DNA of 52,433 bases from an uncultured Bacteroidota bacterium. Lineage in GTDB: Bacteria; Bacteroidota; Bacteroidia; Flavobacteriales; Flavobacteriaceae. Position 1 is the stretch's first letter; every line of letters begins with the position of its first letter. The position numbers were made by a program, and so were the translations under genes. The notes beneath the pieces are model-generated. The model saw only the letters and a program-made list of their open reading frames with translations. It searched no databases and was not told the origin of the DNA. The stretch is taken from the NCBI GenBank assembly GCA_902609185.1, contig CACLQX010000002.1:1-52433 (forward strand), in the 5' to 3' direction. This document shows positions 1 to 7,860 of the stretch, piece after piece.

Positions 1-161
1 ATATGGATGTTATGGGACAAGAGTCTTTCGAGCTAAATGCTGTAGGTGTTGATAAATTTAAACTAGAAGAAGCTGGTGTTGAGTTAAAATTTAATATTGA
101 GGAAAATTCTCTAAGATTTAAACAAGGTCCTTTTGAAAGGGACTTGAAGAAATTGAAGTAA
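1..161 (+). CDS. C-terminal fragment of an unidentified protein (possible hydrolase accessory tail)
   Basis: An open frame enters from the left edge and ends at TAA 159-161, giving at least 52 residues. The tail alternates short beta-like stretches (FELNAVGVDKFKLEEAG, then ELKFNIEENSLRFKQG) and ends in a basic ERDLKKLK. This pattern resembles the small beta-sandwich tail found at the C-terminus of many Bacteroidota serine hydrolases and peptidases, but the catalytic part lies outside the window, so the function is not established. The in-frame ATG at position 3 is probably an internal methionine rather than the start. The gene converges on the CPXCG gene with one base between the stops. Confidence 0.5.
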   Translation, partial: MDVMGQESFELNAVGVDKFKLEEAGVELKFNIEENSLRFKQGPFERDLKKLK

Positions 162-162
162 C

Positions 163-345
163 CTACTGCTCAATAGAGCTTGGTATTATCTCCACAAATT
201 CACCTTCTTGAACTTTAATAGTAAATTCAATCGGATTGCAACAAACTTCACAATCCTCAATAAATCTTTGAAACTCAATTGATGGATCAACCATCTTTAA
301 CTGATTTTCCCAGCAATGAGGACAAGTAAAGTTTGATTCTAACAT
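163..345 (-). CDS. CPXCG motif-containing cysteine-rich protein
   Basis: This 60-residue protein has an N-terminal CPHC motif (residues 8-11) and a second cysteine cluster CEVCCN near residue 30, a layout expected for a small zinc-ribbon-like fold. It matches the CPXCG cysteine-rich family, which has no assigned function. The frame stays open upstream, but the extra 17 codons run into tRNA-His, so I place the start at the ATG whose first base is 345. It lies directly downstream of tRNA-His on the same strand and may share its transcript. The family call rests on the cysteine spacing and size. Confidence 0.75.
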   Translation of the reverse strand: MLESNFTCPHCWENQLKMVDPSIEFQRFIEDCEVCCNPIEFTIKVQEGEFVEIIPSSIEQ

Positions 346-356
346 TAGAAAAAATG

Positions 357-431
357 GGTGGAAGACCGGGCTCGAACCGGCGACCTCCTGAACCACAATC
401 AGGCGCTCTAACCAACTGAGCTACAACCACC
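357..431 (-). tRNA. tRNA-His (anticodon GTG)
   Basis: Read on the minus strand, the D arm GCTC...GAGC, an anticodon loop containing TTGTGGT and a T loop TTCGAGC are all present. Anticodon GTG specifies histidine. Base 431 supplies the extra G at position -1, facing C73 at 357, the identity feature of tRNA-His. The acceptor stem shows two T-T oppositions near its base. CCA is not encoded. A TATATTTG -7 element lies at 446-453. Confidence 0.95.
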
Positions 432-445
432 ATAAATTTGGATCC

Positions 446-453
446 CAAATATA
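446..453 (-). promoter_or_regulatory. -7 promoter element for tRNA-His
   Basis: The minus strand reads TATATTTG here, a perfect match to the Bacteroidota -7 consensus TAnnTTTG, 14 nt upstream of the tRNA 5' end. No clear -33 TTTG is visible at the usual 19-21 nt spacing. Confidence 0.7.
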
Positions 454-477
454 ATTATATAAAGAAAAAGAAAAAAA

Positions 478-1200
478 TTATAAGAGATCATTTAAGCTCT
501 TAACGCCAACAAGCTTATTAGATATAAAACCCTCGGCGTGCTCAACACCAATAAGTCTTCCAAAATCTGCAGATCTTGCTGTGATGGAATCAAGAAACTT
601 TTTTGAACTAATCACGGTTTCAGGCTCTTTACTATCTGGATTGTAAAATTGTGAATCATAACTTGAGACTGCCTCCATCTTGTTTACAATGTGTTGCGAA
701 ATATCAACTACGAATGTAGGCTCTAGATTCTTCCATTGAATATAATGATAGATATTTTTAGGTCTCCATGGTTTTTGATTATTGTTATCTAATTTTGTTT
801 TAATCTTTACCAAACCACTTAAAAAAGAGGAGGAAACAACTAATTTTGAAGCTTCAGCATGATCTATGTGTCTATCATCAGGGGCATTACAAATAATTAT
901 CTCTGGTTGATATTTTCGAATGTGTCTAATGATTTCAATTTGACTTTTTTCATCATTTTTAATAAAACCATCTTTCATACCAAGGTTAAGTCTGAAATCA
1001 ACACCTAGAATTTTGGATGCTTTATTACTTTCTTGTTTTCTTTTATCAACTGATCCTCTTGTTCCAAGTTCACCGGCAGTAAGATCTATGAGTCCTACTT
1101 TTTTTCCTCTGTGAACTTGATTCAGTATGGTTCCTCCACATCCAAGCTCAATATCATCAGGGTGAGCACCTATGGCCAGGATATCTATTTTGGTGATCAT
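478..1200 (-). CDS. bshB1: Bacillithiol biosynthesis deacetylase BshB1
   Basis: A PIG-L/LmbE-type zinc-dependent deacetylase of 240 residues. It carries the metal-binding AHPDD motif at residues 12-16 and HIDH at 111-114. BshB1 removes the acetyl group from GlcNAc-malate to give GlcN-malate, the second step of bacillithiol synthesis; Bacteroidota use this low-molecular-weight thiol in place of glutathione. The start is the ATG at 1200, which overlaps the TAA of the upstream peroxidase gene by one base (TAATG), so the five codons further upstream are not needed. bshA and bshC are not in this window. Being last in the tpiA-clpS-gpx operon couples thiol synthesis with a thiol peroxidase. Confidence 0.9.
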   Translation of the reverse strand: MITKIDILAIGAHPDDIELGCGGTILNQVHRGKKVGLIDLTAGELGTRGSVDKRKQESNKASKILGVDFRLNLGMKDGFIKNDEKSQIEIIRHIRKYQPEIIICNAPDDRHIDHAEASKLVVSSSFLSGLVKIKTKLDNNNQKPWRPKNIYHYIQWKNLEPTFVVDISQHIVNKMEAVSSYDSQFYNPDSKEPETVISSKKFLDSITARSADFGRLIGVEHAEGFISNKLVGVKSLNDLL

Positions 1201-1751
1201 TAGCTTTTGATCCAATCAATGATTGATTGATCATCTGGCTGTGTTCTTGGGGAAATTGATTTAACAACAAAACCCCTTTCATCAACTAAAAATTTTTGAA
1301 AATTCCAACTAACTGATGAGTCTAGTTTACCATTTTGACTTTTTTTAGTTAGAAATTGGTAAACGGGATGCATTGATGACCCTTTGACGGAGACCTTACT
1401 CATCATGGGAAATGATACTCCATAATTTTCTTTACAAAATTCAGCTATTTGTTCGTCAGATCCAGGCTCTTGCCATAGGAAGTTGTTTGATGGAAATCCT
1501 ATGATAACAAAATTTTCATCTTTAAAATCTTTATAAAGTTTTTCTAAAGCTTTATATTGAGGTGTTAAACCGCATTTTGATGCAGTATTCACAACCATAA
1601 CTTTTTTACCTTTTATTTTATTAAAATCAAAATTCTTTCCATAAATATCAGTAACGGAAAACTCATGGATTGATTTTATCATTTTAGTATCATTTTGAGA
1701 CAATATAGTATTAAAAAAAAGAATCATGGTAAGAGGAATTATTTTATACAT
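1200..1751 (-). CDS. Glutathione peroxidase family protein, exported
   Basis: The 183-residue protein starts with a hydrophobic signal-like segment (residues 4-17) and continues into a GPx fold. The peroxidatic cysteine is Cys60 in NTASKCGLTP; the QEPG segment and a WNF motif supply the Gln, Trp and Asn of the catalytic tetrad. The resolving Cys of many thioredoxin-dependent GPx proteins (FPCNQF) is Ser here (FPSNNF). It reduces hydroperoxides; in a bacillithiol organism the reductant is more likely thioredoxin-like than glutathione. It is translationally coupled to bshB1 by TAATG. A periplasmic location is inferred from the N-terminus. Confidence 0.85.
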   Translation of the reverse strand: MYKIIPLTMILFFNTILSQNDTKMIKSIHEFSVTDIYGKNFDFNKIKGKKVMVVNTASKCGLTPQYKALEKLYKDFKDENFVIIGFPSNNFLWQEPGSDEQIAEFCKENYGVSFPMMSKVSVKGSSMHPVYQFLTKKSQNGKLDSSVSWNFQKFLVDERGFVVKSISPRTQPDDQSIIDWIKS

Positions 1752-1760
1752 AACTAATAT

Positions 1761-2036
1761 TTAAATGATTTCAGCAGTTAGAGTTGCTTCTATCATCTTC
1801 TTTACTCTAGGCTTAAGGTCAAAAAGCGTACCAGACTTAACTGAACACTTACCTTTGTAATGAACTATTAATGCACATTGCTCTGCTTGCGTAGCTGTGT
1901 GATCACAAACTTTAATTAATACATCTATAACATGATCAAAAGTATTTACGTCATCGTTATATAATATGATTTCATGAAAATCACCTTTAGACAAACTTTG
2001 GTTTTGATCTTTTTTTGTTTTCTCTTTGACACTCAT
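1761..2036 (-). CDS. clpS: ATP-dependent Clp protease adaptor ClpS
   Basis: A 91-residue ClpS protein with the hallmark ILYNDDVNTFDHVI segment and the HYKGKCSVKSG region that forms the N-degron pocket. ClpS binds ClpA/ClpC-type unfoldases and delivers proteins with bulky hydrophobic N-termini for degradation. I choose the ATG at 2036 over a TTG two codons earlier; the residues before ILYNDD form the usual disordered charged tail. It lies between tpiA and gpx in the minus-strand operon. Family identity is clear from the sequence. Confidence 0.92.
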   Translation of the reverse strand: MSVKEKTKKDQNQSLSKGDFHEIILYNDDVNTFDHVIDVLIKVCDHTATQAEQCALIVHYKGKCSVKSGTLFDLKPRVKKMIEATLTAEII

Positions 2037-2075
2037 TACCAAATAGTTATGAGCTAATTTACGATTTTAAAACAA

Positions 2076-2825
2076 CTATATAGAATCAATTATTTTAATA
2101 AAGGTTTCAGAATTCAATGAAGCACCACCAACCAACCCACCATCAACGTCAGAACAATTAAAAATATTCCTAGAATTATCAGGCTTCAGACTTCCACCAT
2201 ATATAATTGGAATTAGATCAGATGATTCTTTTCCATATCGAAAGTTTAATAGCTTTCTAATGTGGCAATGAATTTCTTGCACTTGATCTGAGTTTGCATT
2301 AACACCAGTTCCAATCGCCCAAACTGGCTCATATGCAATGATTAATTTCTCCAAATTAACATTATCGATATCAAACAAAGTATTTTCTAATTGATTTTCA
2401 ATAACATCATTTTGCATTCCTTTTTCTCTCATATCTAATTTTTCTCCAATACAGAAAAAAACTTCCATATCGTTTTTAAAACAATTTTCTAATTTCATCT
2501 TGAGGGTTTTGTCATCTTCACCAAATAACATTCGTCTTTCTGAATGACCAATAATAACACTTTTAATATTGATACTTTTTAACATGTCAACTGAGACCTC
2601 GCCTGTAAAAGCTCCATTACTTTTGCTTGAAACATTTTGTGCAAGAACTTTAATTTGAGATGAACTAGAAACAACAGAGACTTCATTCAAAAAAGGAAAT
2701 GCTGGTGCAACGTATACATCACAGTTAAATGAATTATTTTTTTGAATAATTTCTTGAACTAGTGCTGTAGAATCTTTCAAGCCTTTATTCATTTTCCAAT
2801 TACCTGCGACAACTTTTCTTCTCAT
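2076..2825 (-). CDS. tpiA: Triosephosphate isomerase
   Basis: This 249-residue TIM barrel interconverts dihydroxyacetone phosphate and glyceraldehyde 3-phosphate in glycolysis. The substrate-binding NWKMN (Asn9, Lys11), the catalytic IGHSERR (His94) and the AYEPVWAIGTG motif (Glu166) are all intact, followed by the phosphate-gripping GGSLKPDN and GGLVGGAS loops. Start is an ATG at 2825, one base from the stop of the upstream permease gene. Length is normal for the family. Confidence 0.97.
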   Translation of the reverse strand: MRRKVVAGNWKMNKGLKDSTALVQEIIQKNNSFNCDVYVAPAFPFLNEVSVVSSSSQIKVLAQNVSSKSNGAFTGEVSVDMLKSINIKSVIIGHSERRMLFGEDDKTLKMKLENCFKNDMEVFFCIGEKLDMREKGMQNDVIENQLENTLFDIDNVNLEKLIIAYEPVWAIGTGVNANSDQVQEIHCHIRKLLNFRYGKESSDLIPIIYGGSLKPDNSRNIFNCSDVDGGLVGGASLNSETFIKIIDSI

Positions 2826-2826
2826 T

Positions 2827-3879
2827 TTATTTAATTCTTGGATCTAAATATTTATAAATTTCATCTACAAATATATTAATCAAAATGAAAGAAAGACTTA
2901 TTACCGTTACAGCACCAATTATTACAGGAACATCAAGGTTATTTAAAGAATTGACAATTTCTCTTCCCAAACCATTCCATCCAAAAATATACTCAACAAA
3001 TACAGAGCCCGCTAACAAGCTAGCAAACCATCCAGAAAGAGCAGTAATAACAGGGTTAAGAGAGTTTTTAATACAATGGTTTACAACAACTTTATATTTA
3101 GACAATCCTTTTGAATATGCTGTCAAAATATAATTCTGATTTAGTGTTTGTATCATAGAGTTTCTCATTAACATACTTATTATTGAAATTGGTCTAATAC
3201 CAAGCACAAGTGAAGGTAATATTAGGTTTTTAAGTTTTAATTCATAATATTCACCTGAATCACTTAATTCATATAAACTTCCAGTCATATTTAAATTAGT
3301 TATATCGCTTAAAACGTAGCCAAATATCCAAGCAAAAATTATTGCACTTAAGAAAGAAGGAACACTTATACCAATAGTACTAAAAAACTGTATCATATTA
3401 TCTGCAAAAGAGTCTTTAAACAATGCGCAATAAATACCAAATAATAATCCAAAAATTGTTGCAAAAATTATTGATGATAGTGCTAAAATTGCAGTGTTGG
3501 GAAATGTATTAGCAATAATACTTGAAACTTTCTCTCCACTGCGCTGATACGACTCTCTGAAATATGGAAATTTTAAAACCAAAGCAAAATTATCACCTTT
3601 CAGAATATTAATGTAAGAATATTTATCTCTTGATAAGAAGTTAATATCAGATCTATCTGTTGAATGAATTGATATGGGAGATATATCATTTAAATAAAAA
3701 AAATATTGATGCAATACAGGTTTATCAAAACCATATTTTGAGTTTATAATATTTCTCTGCTGTTCATCCTCGTTTTGTCCCATCATCATTCTTGCTGGAT
3801 CGCCTGGTAGGACTTGAAAAAGAAAAAAAATTACTGTTATAACACCTAAAAGAGTAAAAAAAATATTTAAAATTTTCAT
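2827..3879 (-). CDS. DppB-like ABC transporter permease (orphan)
   Basis: A 350-residue integral membrane protein of the peptide/nickel permease class. It has an N-terminal membrane segment (residues 4-22) followed by the family's LPGDPA motif, a soluble insertion at about residues 50-115, and then a five-segment core with the EAA-like loop TAYSKGLSKYKVVV near residue 260. The C-terminus LDPRIK is typical. DppB permeases pair with a DppC subunit, two ATPases and a binding protein, none of which is nearby. The start ATG overlaps the upstream stop (ATGA). The substrate cannot be inferred. Confidence 0.85.
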   Translation of the reverse strand: MKILNIFFTLLGVITVIFFLFQVLPGDPARMMMGQNEDEQQRNIINSKYGFDKPVLHQYFFYLNDISPISIHSTDRSDINFLSRDKYSYINILKGDNFALVLKFPYFRESYQRSGEKVSSIIANTFPNTAILALSSIIFATIFGLLFGIYCALFKDSFADNMIQFFSTIGISVPSFLSAIIFAWIFGYVLSDITNLNMTGSLYELSDSGEYYELKLKNLILPSLVLGIRPISIISMLMRNSMIQTLNQNYILTAYSKGLSKYKVVVNHCIKNSLNPVITALSGWFASLLAGSVFVEYIFGWNGLGREIVNSLNNLDVPVIIGAVTVISLSFILINIFVDEIYKYLDPRIK

Positions 3880-4418
3880 TTAAAGTATTTTAAATGAATT
3901 AAAGCAAAAACGGAATAATTAATTATGTCATGATAATTTGCATCAATTCCCTCACTAATTAAGGTCTTTCCTTCATTGTCTTCAATTTGTTTGATTCTGA
4001 ATATTTTTTGTATAATAAGATCTGTTAGAGAAGTGACTCTCATCTCTTTCCAAGCCTCACCGTAGTCATGGTTTTTTTTTGATAATAGGTGTTTAACTAA
4101 TTTATTTTGTTTGTCATACTCTAGTAATGCTGTATCTAAATCGAAATCAGGTTCATCAGAAATGCCTTTATCTATCTGTATCAAACACATAATTGAATAA
4201 TTTATCAAACCAACAAACTCTACCTCCTGTCCTTCATCAATTTTTGATGTTTTATTAATTTGAATACCCCTAATTCTTTGAGCCTTTATATAGATTTGGT
4301 CTGTGAGTGATGATAACCTTAAAATTCTCCACGCTGAACCATAATCATGCATCTTTGAAATGAAGATATTTTTACATTTTTCTATTATGTTATCAAAGTG
4401 AGTAAGTGTGTTTGACAA
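3876..4418 (-). CDS. DUF1599 protein with two tandem copies of the domain
   Basis: The 180 residues are two copies of one module: residues 8-85 and 101-176. Each has HDYG-x-AW (24-30; 117-123), SLTD (37-40; 130-133) and a terminal INYS motif (72-75; 166-169). This is the DUF1599 family, also named nucleotide modification associated domain 1; its biochemical role is unknown to me. The start is TTG at 4418, forced by an in-frame TAA six codons upstream with no ATG or GTG between. It heads the operon running to bshB1 and diverges from folP. Confidence 0.8.
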   Translation of the reverse strand: MSNTLTHFDNIIEKCKNIFISKMHDYGSAWRILRLSSLTDQIYIKAQRIRGIQINKTSKIDEGQEVEFVGLINYSIMCLIQIDKGISDEPDFDLDTALLEYDKQNKLVKHLLSKKNHDYGEAWKEMRVTSLTDLIIQKIFRIKQIEDNEGKTLISEGIDANYHDIINYSVFALIHLKYFK

Positions 4419-4472
4419 TGAAGCTAATTTTTACGTAAATTTCGAAAAAATAATCTAATTATACATTCTGAT

Positions 4473-5300
4473 TTGGAGATTAATATTAAAGGAAACTTGA
4501 TTGATTTAAATAAGCCTAAAATAATGGGTATTTTAAATGTAACTCCAGATTCATTTTTTGATGGAGGATTGTATGATACAGAAAAAAAAGTTGATATTCA
4601 GGTTATGAAGATGATTGAAGAAGGAATGGATATTCTTGATGTTGGTGGTTACAGTTCAAGACCGGGTGCCAAAGAAATAAGTATCAATGAGGAAATAGAT
4701 AGGGTTATCCCAGTTGTTAAATTTATAAGAAAAGCATATCCTGAGTTGATATTATCTGTTGATACATTCAGATCGGAGGTAGCCAAAAACTGTTTAGATC
4801 TTGGTGTCGATATAATAAATGATATAAGTGCAGGTTGTATTGATAAAAATATTTTAGATGTTGTTGCAGAATACAATTGTCCTTACATAATGATGCATAT
4901 GAAAGGAACTCCTCAAACGATGCAGATTAATCCAGAATATGAGAACTTGATAAAAGAACTTTTAATTTATTTTGCAAAAAGAATTTATTCAGCTAGAGAG
5001 AAAGGGATTATTGACATAATTGTTGACCCAGGGTTTGGTTTTGGAAAAACTTTAGATCATAATTATACAATTATGAAAAAAATTGAAAATTTTAAGCTTT
5101 TAGATCTACCAATATTAGTTGGAATATCTAGAAAATCTTTTATTACAAAACAACTAGATATTGATAAAAAAGATTCCCTTAACGGGACAACTGCTCTAAA
5201 TATGTATTTTTTAGAAAAAAATGTAAATATATTAAGGGTCCACGATGTTAAAGAAGCTAAAGAGTGTATTATGCTTCATGAAAAAATAAAATCTTCATGA
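4473..5300 (+). CDS. folP: Dihydropteroate synthase
   Basis: A 275-residue TIM-barrel enzyme that joins 6-hydroxymethyl-7,8-dihydropterin pyrophosphate with p-aminobenzoate in folate synthesis, the sulfonamide target. Diagnostic motifs are GILNVTPDSF (19-28), DVGGYSSRPGA (56-66) and DPGFGFGKT. The start is assigned to TTG at 4473 because no ATG or GTG occurs in frame before the conserved core; this gives a normal N-terminus. It is followed 22 nt later by cdaA, an arrangement common in Bacteroidota. folE at 15596 serves the same pathway. Confidence 0.94.
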   Translation: MEINIKGNLIDLNKPKIMGILNVTPDSFFDGGLYDTEKKVDIQVMKMIEEGMDILDVGGYSSRPGAKEISINEEIDRVIPVVKFIRKAYPELILSVDTFRSEVAKNCLDLGVDIINDISAGCIDKNILDVVAEYNCPYIMMHMKGTPQTMQINPEYENLIKELLIYFAKRIYSAREKGIIDIIVDPGFGFGKTLDHNYTIMKKIENFKLLDLPILVGISRKSFITKQLDIDKKDSLNGTTALNMYFLEKNVNILRVHDVKEAKECIMLHEKIKSS

Positions 5301-5322
5301 ATTTGGTTAATTTTAGATAATC

Positions 5323-6114
5323 TTGGAAATAATTGATTTAATAAAATCCACAATCTTACCAATAATTGATATAATATTGGTTGTAGTAATGTTGTATTAT
5401 GCTTACAAACTTGTTCGTGGTACAGCAGCAATTATTGTTTTCAGAGGATTTGTTATCATATACATAATTTGGTGGATCACAGATGTTTTGAATATGAATA
5501 TTCTAAGTAGTATACTGGGTGGATTTATTGGAGTTGGTGTCTTTGCTGTAATTATTGTATTTCAACAAGAAATAAGAAAATTTTTGCTTCTTCTTGGCTC
5601 ATCAAGAATTGCAAATAATAAATCTCTATGGAAAAAGTTTAGTTTGTTTTTTAAAATAAGTAAAGAACAGGCAAAACTCGATCTTGATGAATTTATCCTT
5701 GCCTGTATTAAGCTCAGAAAAACAAAAACAGGTGCTATTTTTGTTTTTGAAAGAAATAATAGTTTAGATTTTATTAAAGAAGATGGAGACAGAATTAATG
5801 CAGAGGTTTCACTTCCAATTATAGAAAGTATTTTTCATAAAAATAGTCCCCTTCATGATGGTGCTGTTATTATCGTTGGAAACCTGATTGTTTCATCAAG
5901 AGTTACACTTCCAGTATCAAAAAGTAAAGTTATCAATAAATCGTATGGGCTAAGACACAAAGCTGCAATTGGTATTTCTGAACAATCTGATGCGGTATGT
6001 ATTGTAATTTCTGAGGAGAAAGGAAAAATATCATATATAAAAAATGGAGACTTTTATGACTTTAAAGATGATGAAAGTTTAAAAAATTTATTATCAGAAG
6101 ATCTCAGCGAATAA
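5323..6114 (+). CDS. cdaA: Diadenylate cyclase CdaA
   Basis: The 263-residue protein has three N-terminal membrane helices (about residues 10-30, 35-53 and 60-80) and a DAC domain with LHDGA (DGA at 179-181) and the RH motif at 211-212. It converts two ATP to c-di-AMP at the inner membrane, a second messenger for osmotic and wall homeostasis. The usual RHR triad reads RHK here. The start is TTG at 5323: a TAG lies only two codons upstream in frame, so no ATG is available. The last 21 bases overlap the convergent ABC exporter gene. Confidence 0.93.
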   Translation: MEIIDLIKSTILPIIDIILVVVMLYYAYKLVRGTAAIIVFRGFVIIYIIWWITDVLNMNILSSILGGFIGVGVFAVIIVFQQEIRKFLLLLGSSRIANNKSLWKKFSLFFKISKEQAKLDLDEFILACIKLRKTKTGAIFVFERNNSLDFIKEDGDRINAEVSLPIIESIFHKNSPLHDGAVIIVGNLIVSSRVTLPVSKSKVINKSYGLRHKAAIGISEQSDAVCIVISEEKGKISYIKNGDFYDFKDDESLKNLLSEDLSE

Positions 6115-7860
6115 CTCCTTCTTTTCAAATTGACTTTCATACAATTTTTTGTAATAACCATTATTGTTAATTAGATCATTGTGAGAGCCAATCTCCATTA
6201 TATTTCCACTTTTCATTACAACAATCTTATCTGCAGTAATTATAGTTGAAAGTCTATGAGCTATTATGATTGATGTTTTATTTTGAATAATCTTGTTTGT
6301 AGCAAACTGAATTAATTCCTCAGTTTTTGAATCAATTGATGAAGTGGCCTCGTCTAAAATTAATATGTTTGGCTTAGAAACATAAGCTCTAAGAAATGAT
6401 ATTATTTGTCTTTGTCCCTCAGAAAGCATAACTCCTCTTTCTTTTACATTATAATCAAGTCCACCAGGAAGTTTATTTATAAAATTCCAAACACCAATAT
6501 TTTTTGCAGCTTTCACAACATCTTTTTTAGACAACTCTTCATTGAACAGCGTTATATTTTTTAGGATTGTATCAGCAAATAAAAAGATATCCTGATTAAC
6601 CAAAGATATTGATGAACGTAAATCACTTAGTTTAAAATTCTTGATATTCTTATTGTTAATTTTTATTTCACCATCTTTTATATCATAAAGTCTCATAATT
6701 AATTTAATTATGGTTGATTTTCCAGATCCTGTAGCGCCAACAATTGCAATTTTTTCGCCTTTTTTTATGGTTAAGTTAATGTCATTTAGAACATTATTAT
6801 TTTTCGTATATGAAAAATTTACATTTTCAAATTTTATATCTCCATTTAGATGGTCTGAATTGATATTACCATTATCATTGATATAATAATTAGAGTCCAA
6901 AATTTCAAAAACACGCTTAGCGGCTACCATTCCCATTTGAAGTGTATTAAACTTGTCAGCAATTTGTCTCAAAGGTCTAAATAGCATTTGGGAAAGTTGA
7001 ATAAATAAAAATATTGTACCTAAAGTGACAAAATTATCTAGTTTTATAATATTACTTCCAGCGTACCAAACAATTAATCCAACACTTACAGATATTGAGA
7101 TTTCAGCTATAGGAAAAAAAATAGAGTTGTACCAAACAGTTTTAAGCCATGCCTTTTTATGACGTTCATTGATTTTTTTAAAGTTTTTACTTTCAATTTT
7201 TTGTCGATTAAAAATTTGAATTTCTTTTATACCGGAAAGTCTTTCCTGTACGAAAGAATTTAAATTAGCAATCTCACTTCTAACTTCATTGAAAGCAACT
7301 TTCATCGCTCTTTGAAAAAGCCTTGTCGCAATCATAACAAAGGGCAAAATAACCAGAATTATTAATGAAAGCTCAATACTAAGAACAAGCATAACAGCAA
7401 GCACAGAAAACATCAAAATCAAATCAGCAAAAATCATAAATAATCCCTGGCTAAAAATACTTGCAATTGTTTCCATATCACTAACTGTTCTTGTGACTAA
7501 TCTTCCAACAGATGACTTATCATAATACGACATTTTAAACTTTATAATGGTCCTAAAAAGCTTGGTTCTTAAATCAAAAACAACCTTTTGACCAAGTAGG
7601 TTTGTAAAAAAAATAAAAAGAAATTGAAATATTACTTGAAAACACAAAATGGCAACCATTAAAACAATAACATTTATCAGCCCTAAATAATCTTTTGGTG
7701 TAATGTATTCATCAACTGCAATTTTTAAGAAATACTGATTTAATATTGAAAAAAAAGAAATAATTATTGCGGAAATAGAAACAAAAATAAAATTTAATTT
7801 ATATGGTTTTGTAAAACTTAATAATCTATAAAATAGTTTTATGTTGAAGCTTTTTTTCAT
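6094..7860 (-). CDS. ABC exporter, fused permease and ATPase (MsbA/MdlB-like)
   Basis: A 588-residue half-transporter: six membrane segments in the first 310 residues, then an ATPase domain with Walker A GATGSGKS (about 372-380), signature LSEGQ (about 477), Walker B ILILDEA (about 497-504) and the H-loop IIAHRLS. Such proteins act as dimers exporting lipids, peptides or drugs from the cytoplasmic membrane; the substrate cannot be read from sequence. The ATG follows the truA stop directly with no spacer, and the 3' end overlaps cdaA tail to tail. Confidence 0.92.
   Translation of the reverse strand: MKKSFNIKLFYRLLSFTKPYKLNFIFVSISAIIISFFSILNQYFLKIAVDEYITPKDYLGLINVIVLMVAILCFQVIFQFLFIFFTNLLGQKVVFDLRTKLFRTIIKFKMSYYDKSSVGRLVTRTVSDMETIASIFSQGLFMIFADLILMFSVLAVMLVLSIELSLIILVILPFVMIATRLFQRAMKVAFNEVRSEIANLNSFVQERLSGIKEIQIFNRQKIESKNFKKINERHKKAWLKTVWYNSIFFPIAEISISVSVGLIVWYAGSNIIKLDNFVTLGTIFLFIQLSQMLFRPLRQIADKFNTLQMGMVAAKRVFEILDSNYYINDNGNINSDHLNGDIKFENVNFSYTKNNNVLNDINLTIKKGEKIAIVGATGSGKSTIIKLIMRLYDIKDGEIKINNKNIKNFKLSDLRSSISLVNQDIFLFADTILKNITLFNEELSKKDVVKAAKNIGVWNFINKLPGGLDYNVKERGVMLSEGQRQIISFLRAYVSKPNILILDEATSSIDSKTEELIQFATNKIIQNKTSIIIAHRLSTIITADKIVVMKSGNIMEIGSHNDLINNNGYYKKLYESQFEKKELFAEIF

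Noticed and set aside
346-396. N-terminal extension of the CPXCG protein
   Set aside because: The extra codons run through the 3' half of tRNA-His; an ATG at 345 gives the family's usual size.
2885-3133. 82-residue frame opposite the DppB-like permease
   Set aside because: Antisense shadow of a well-supported membrane protein; no recognisable domain or promoter.
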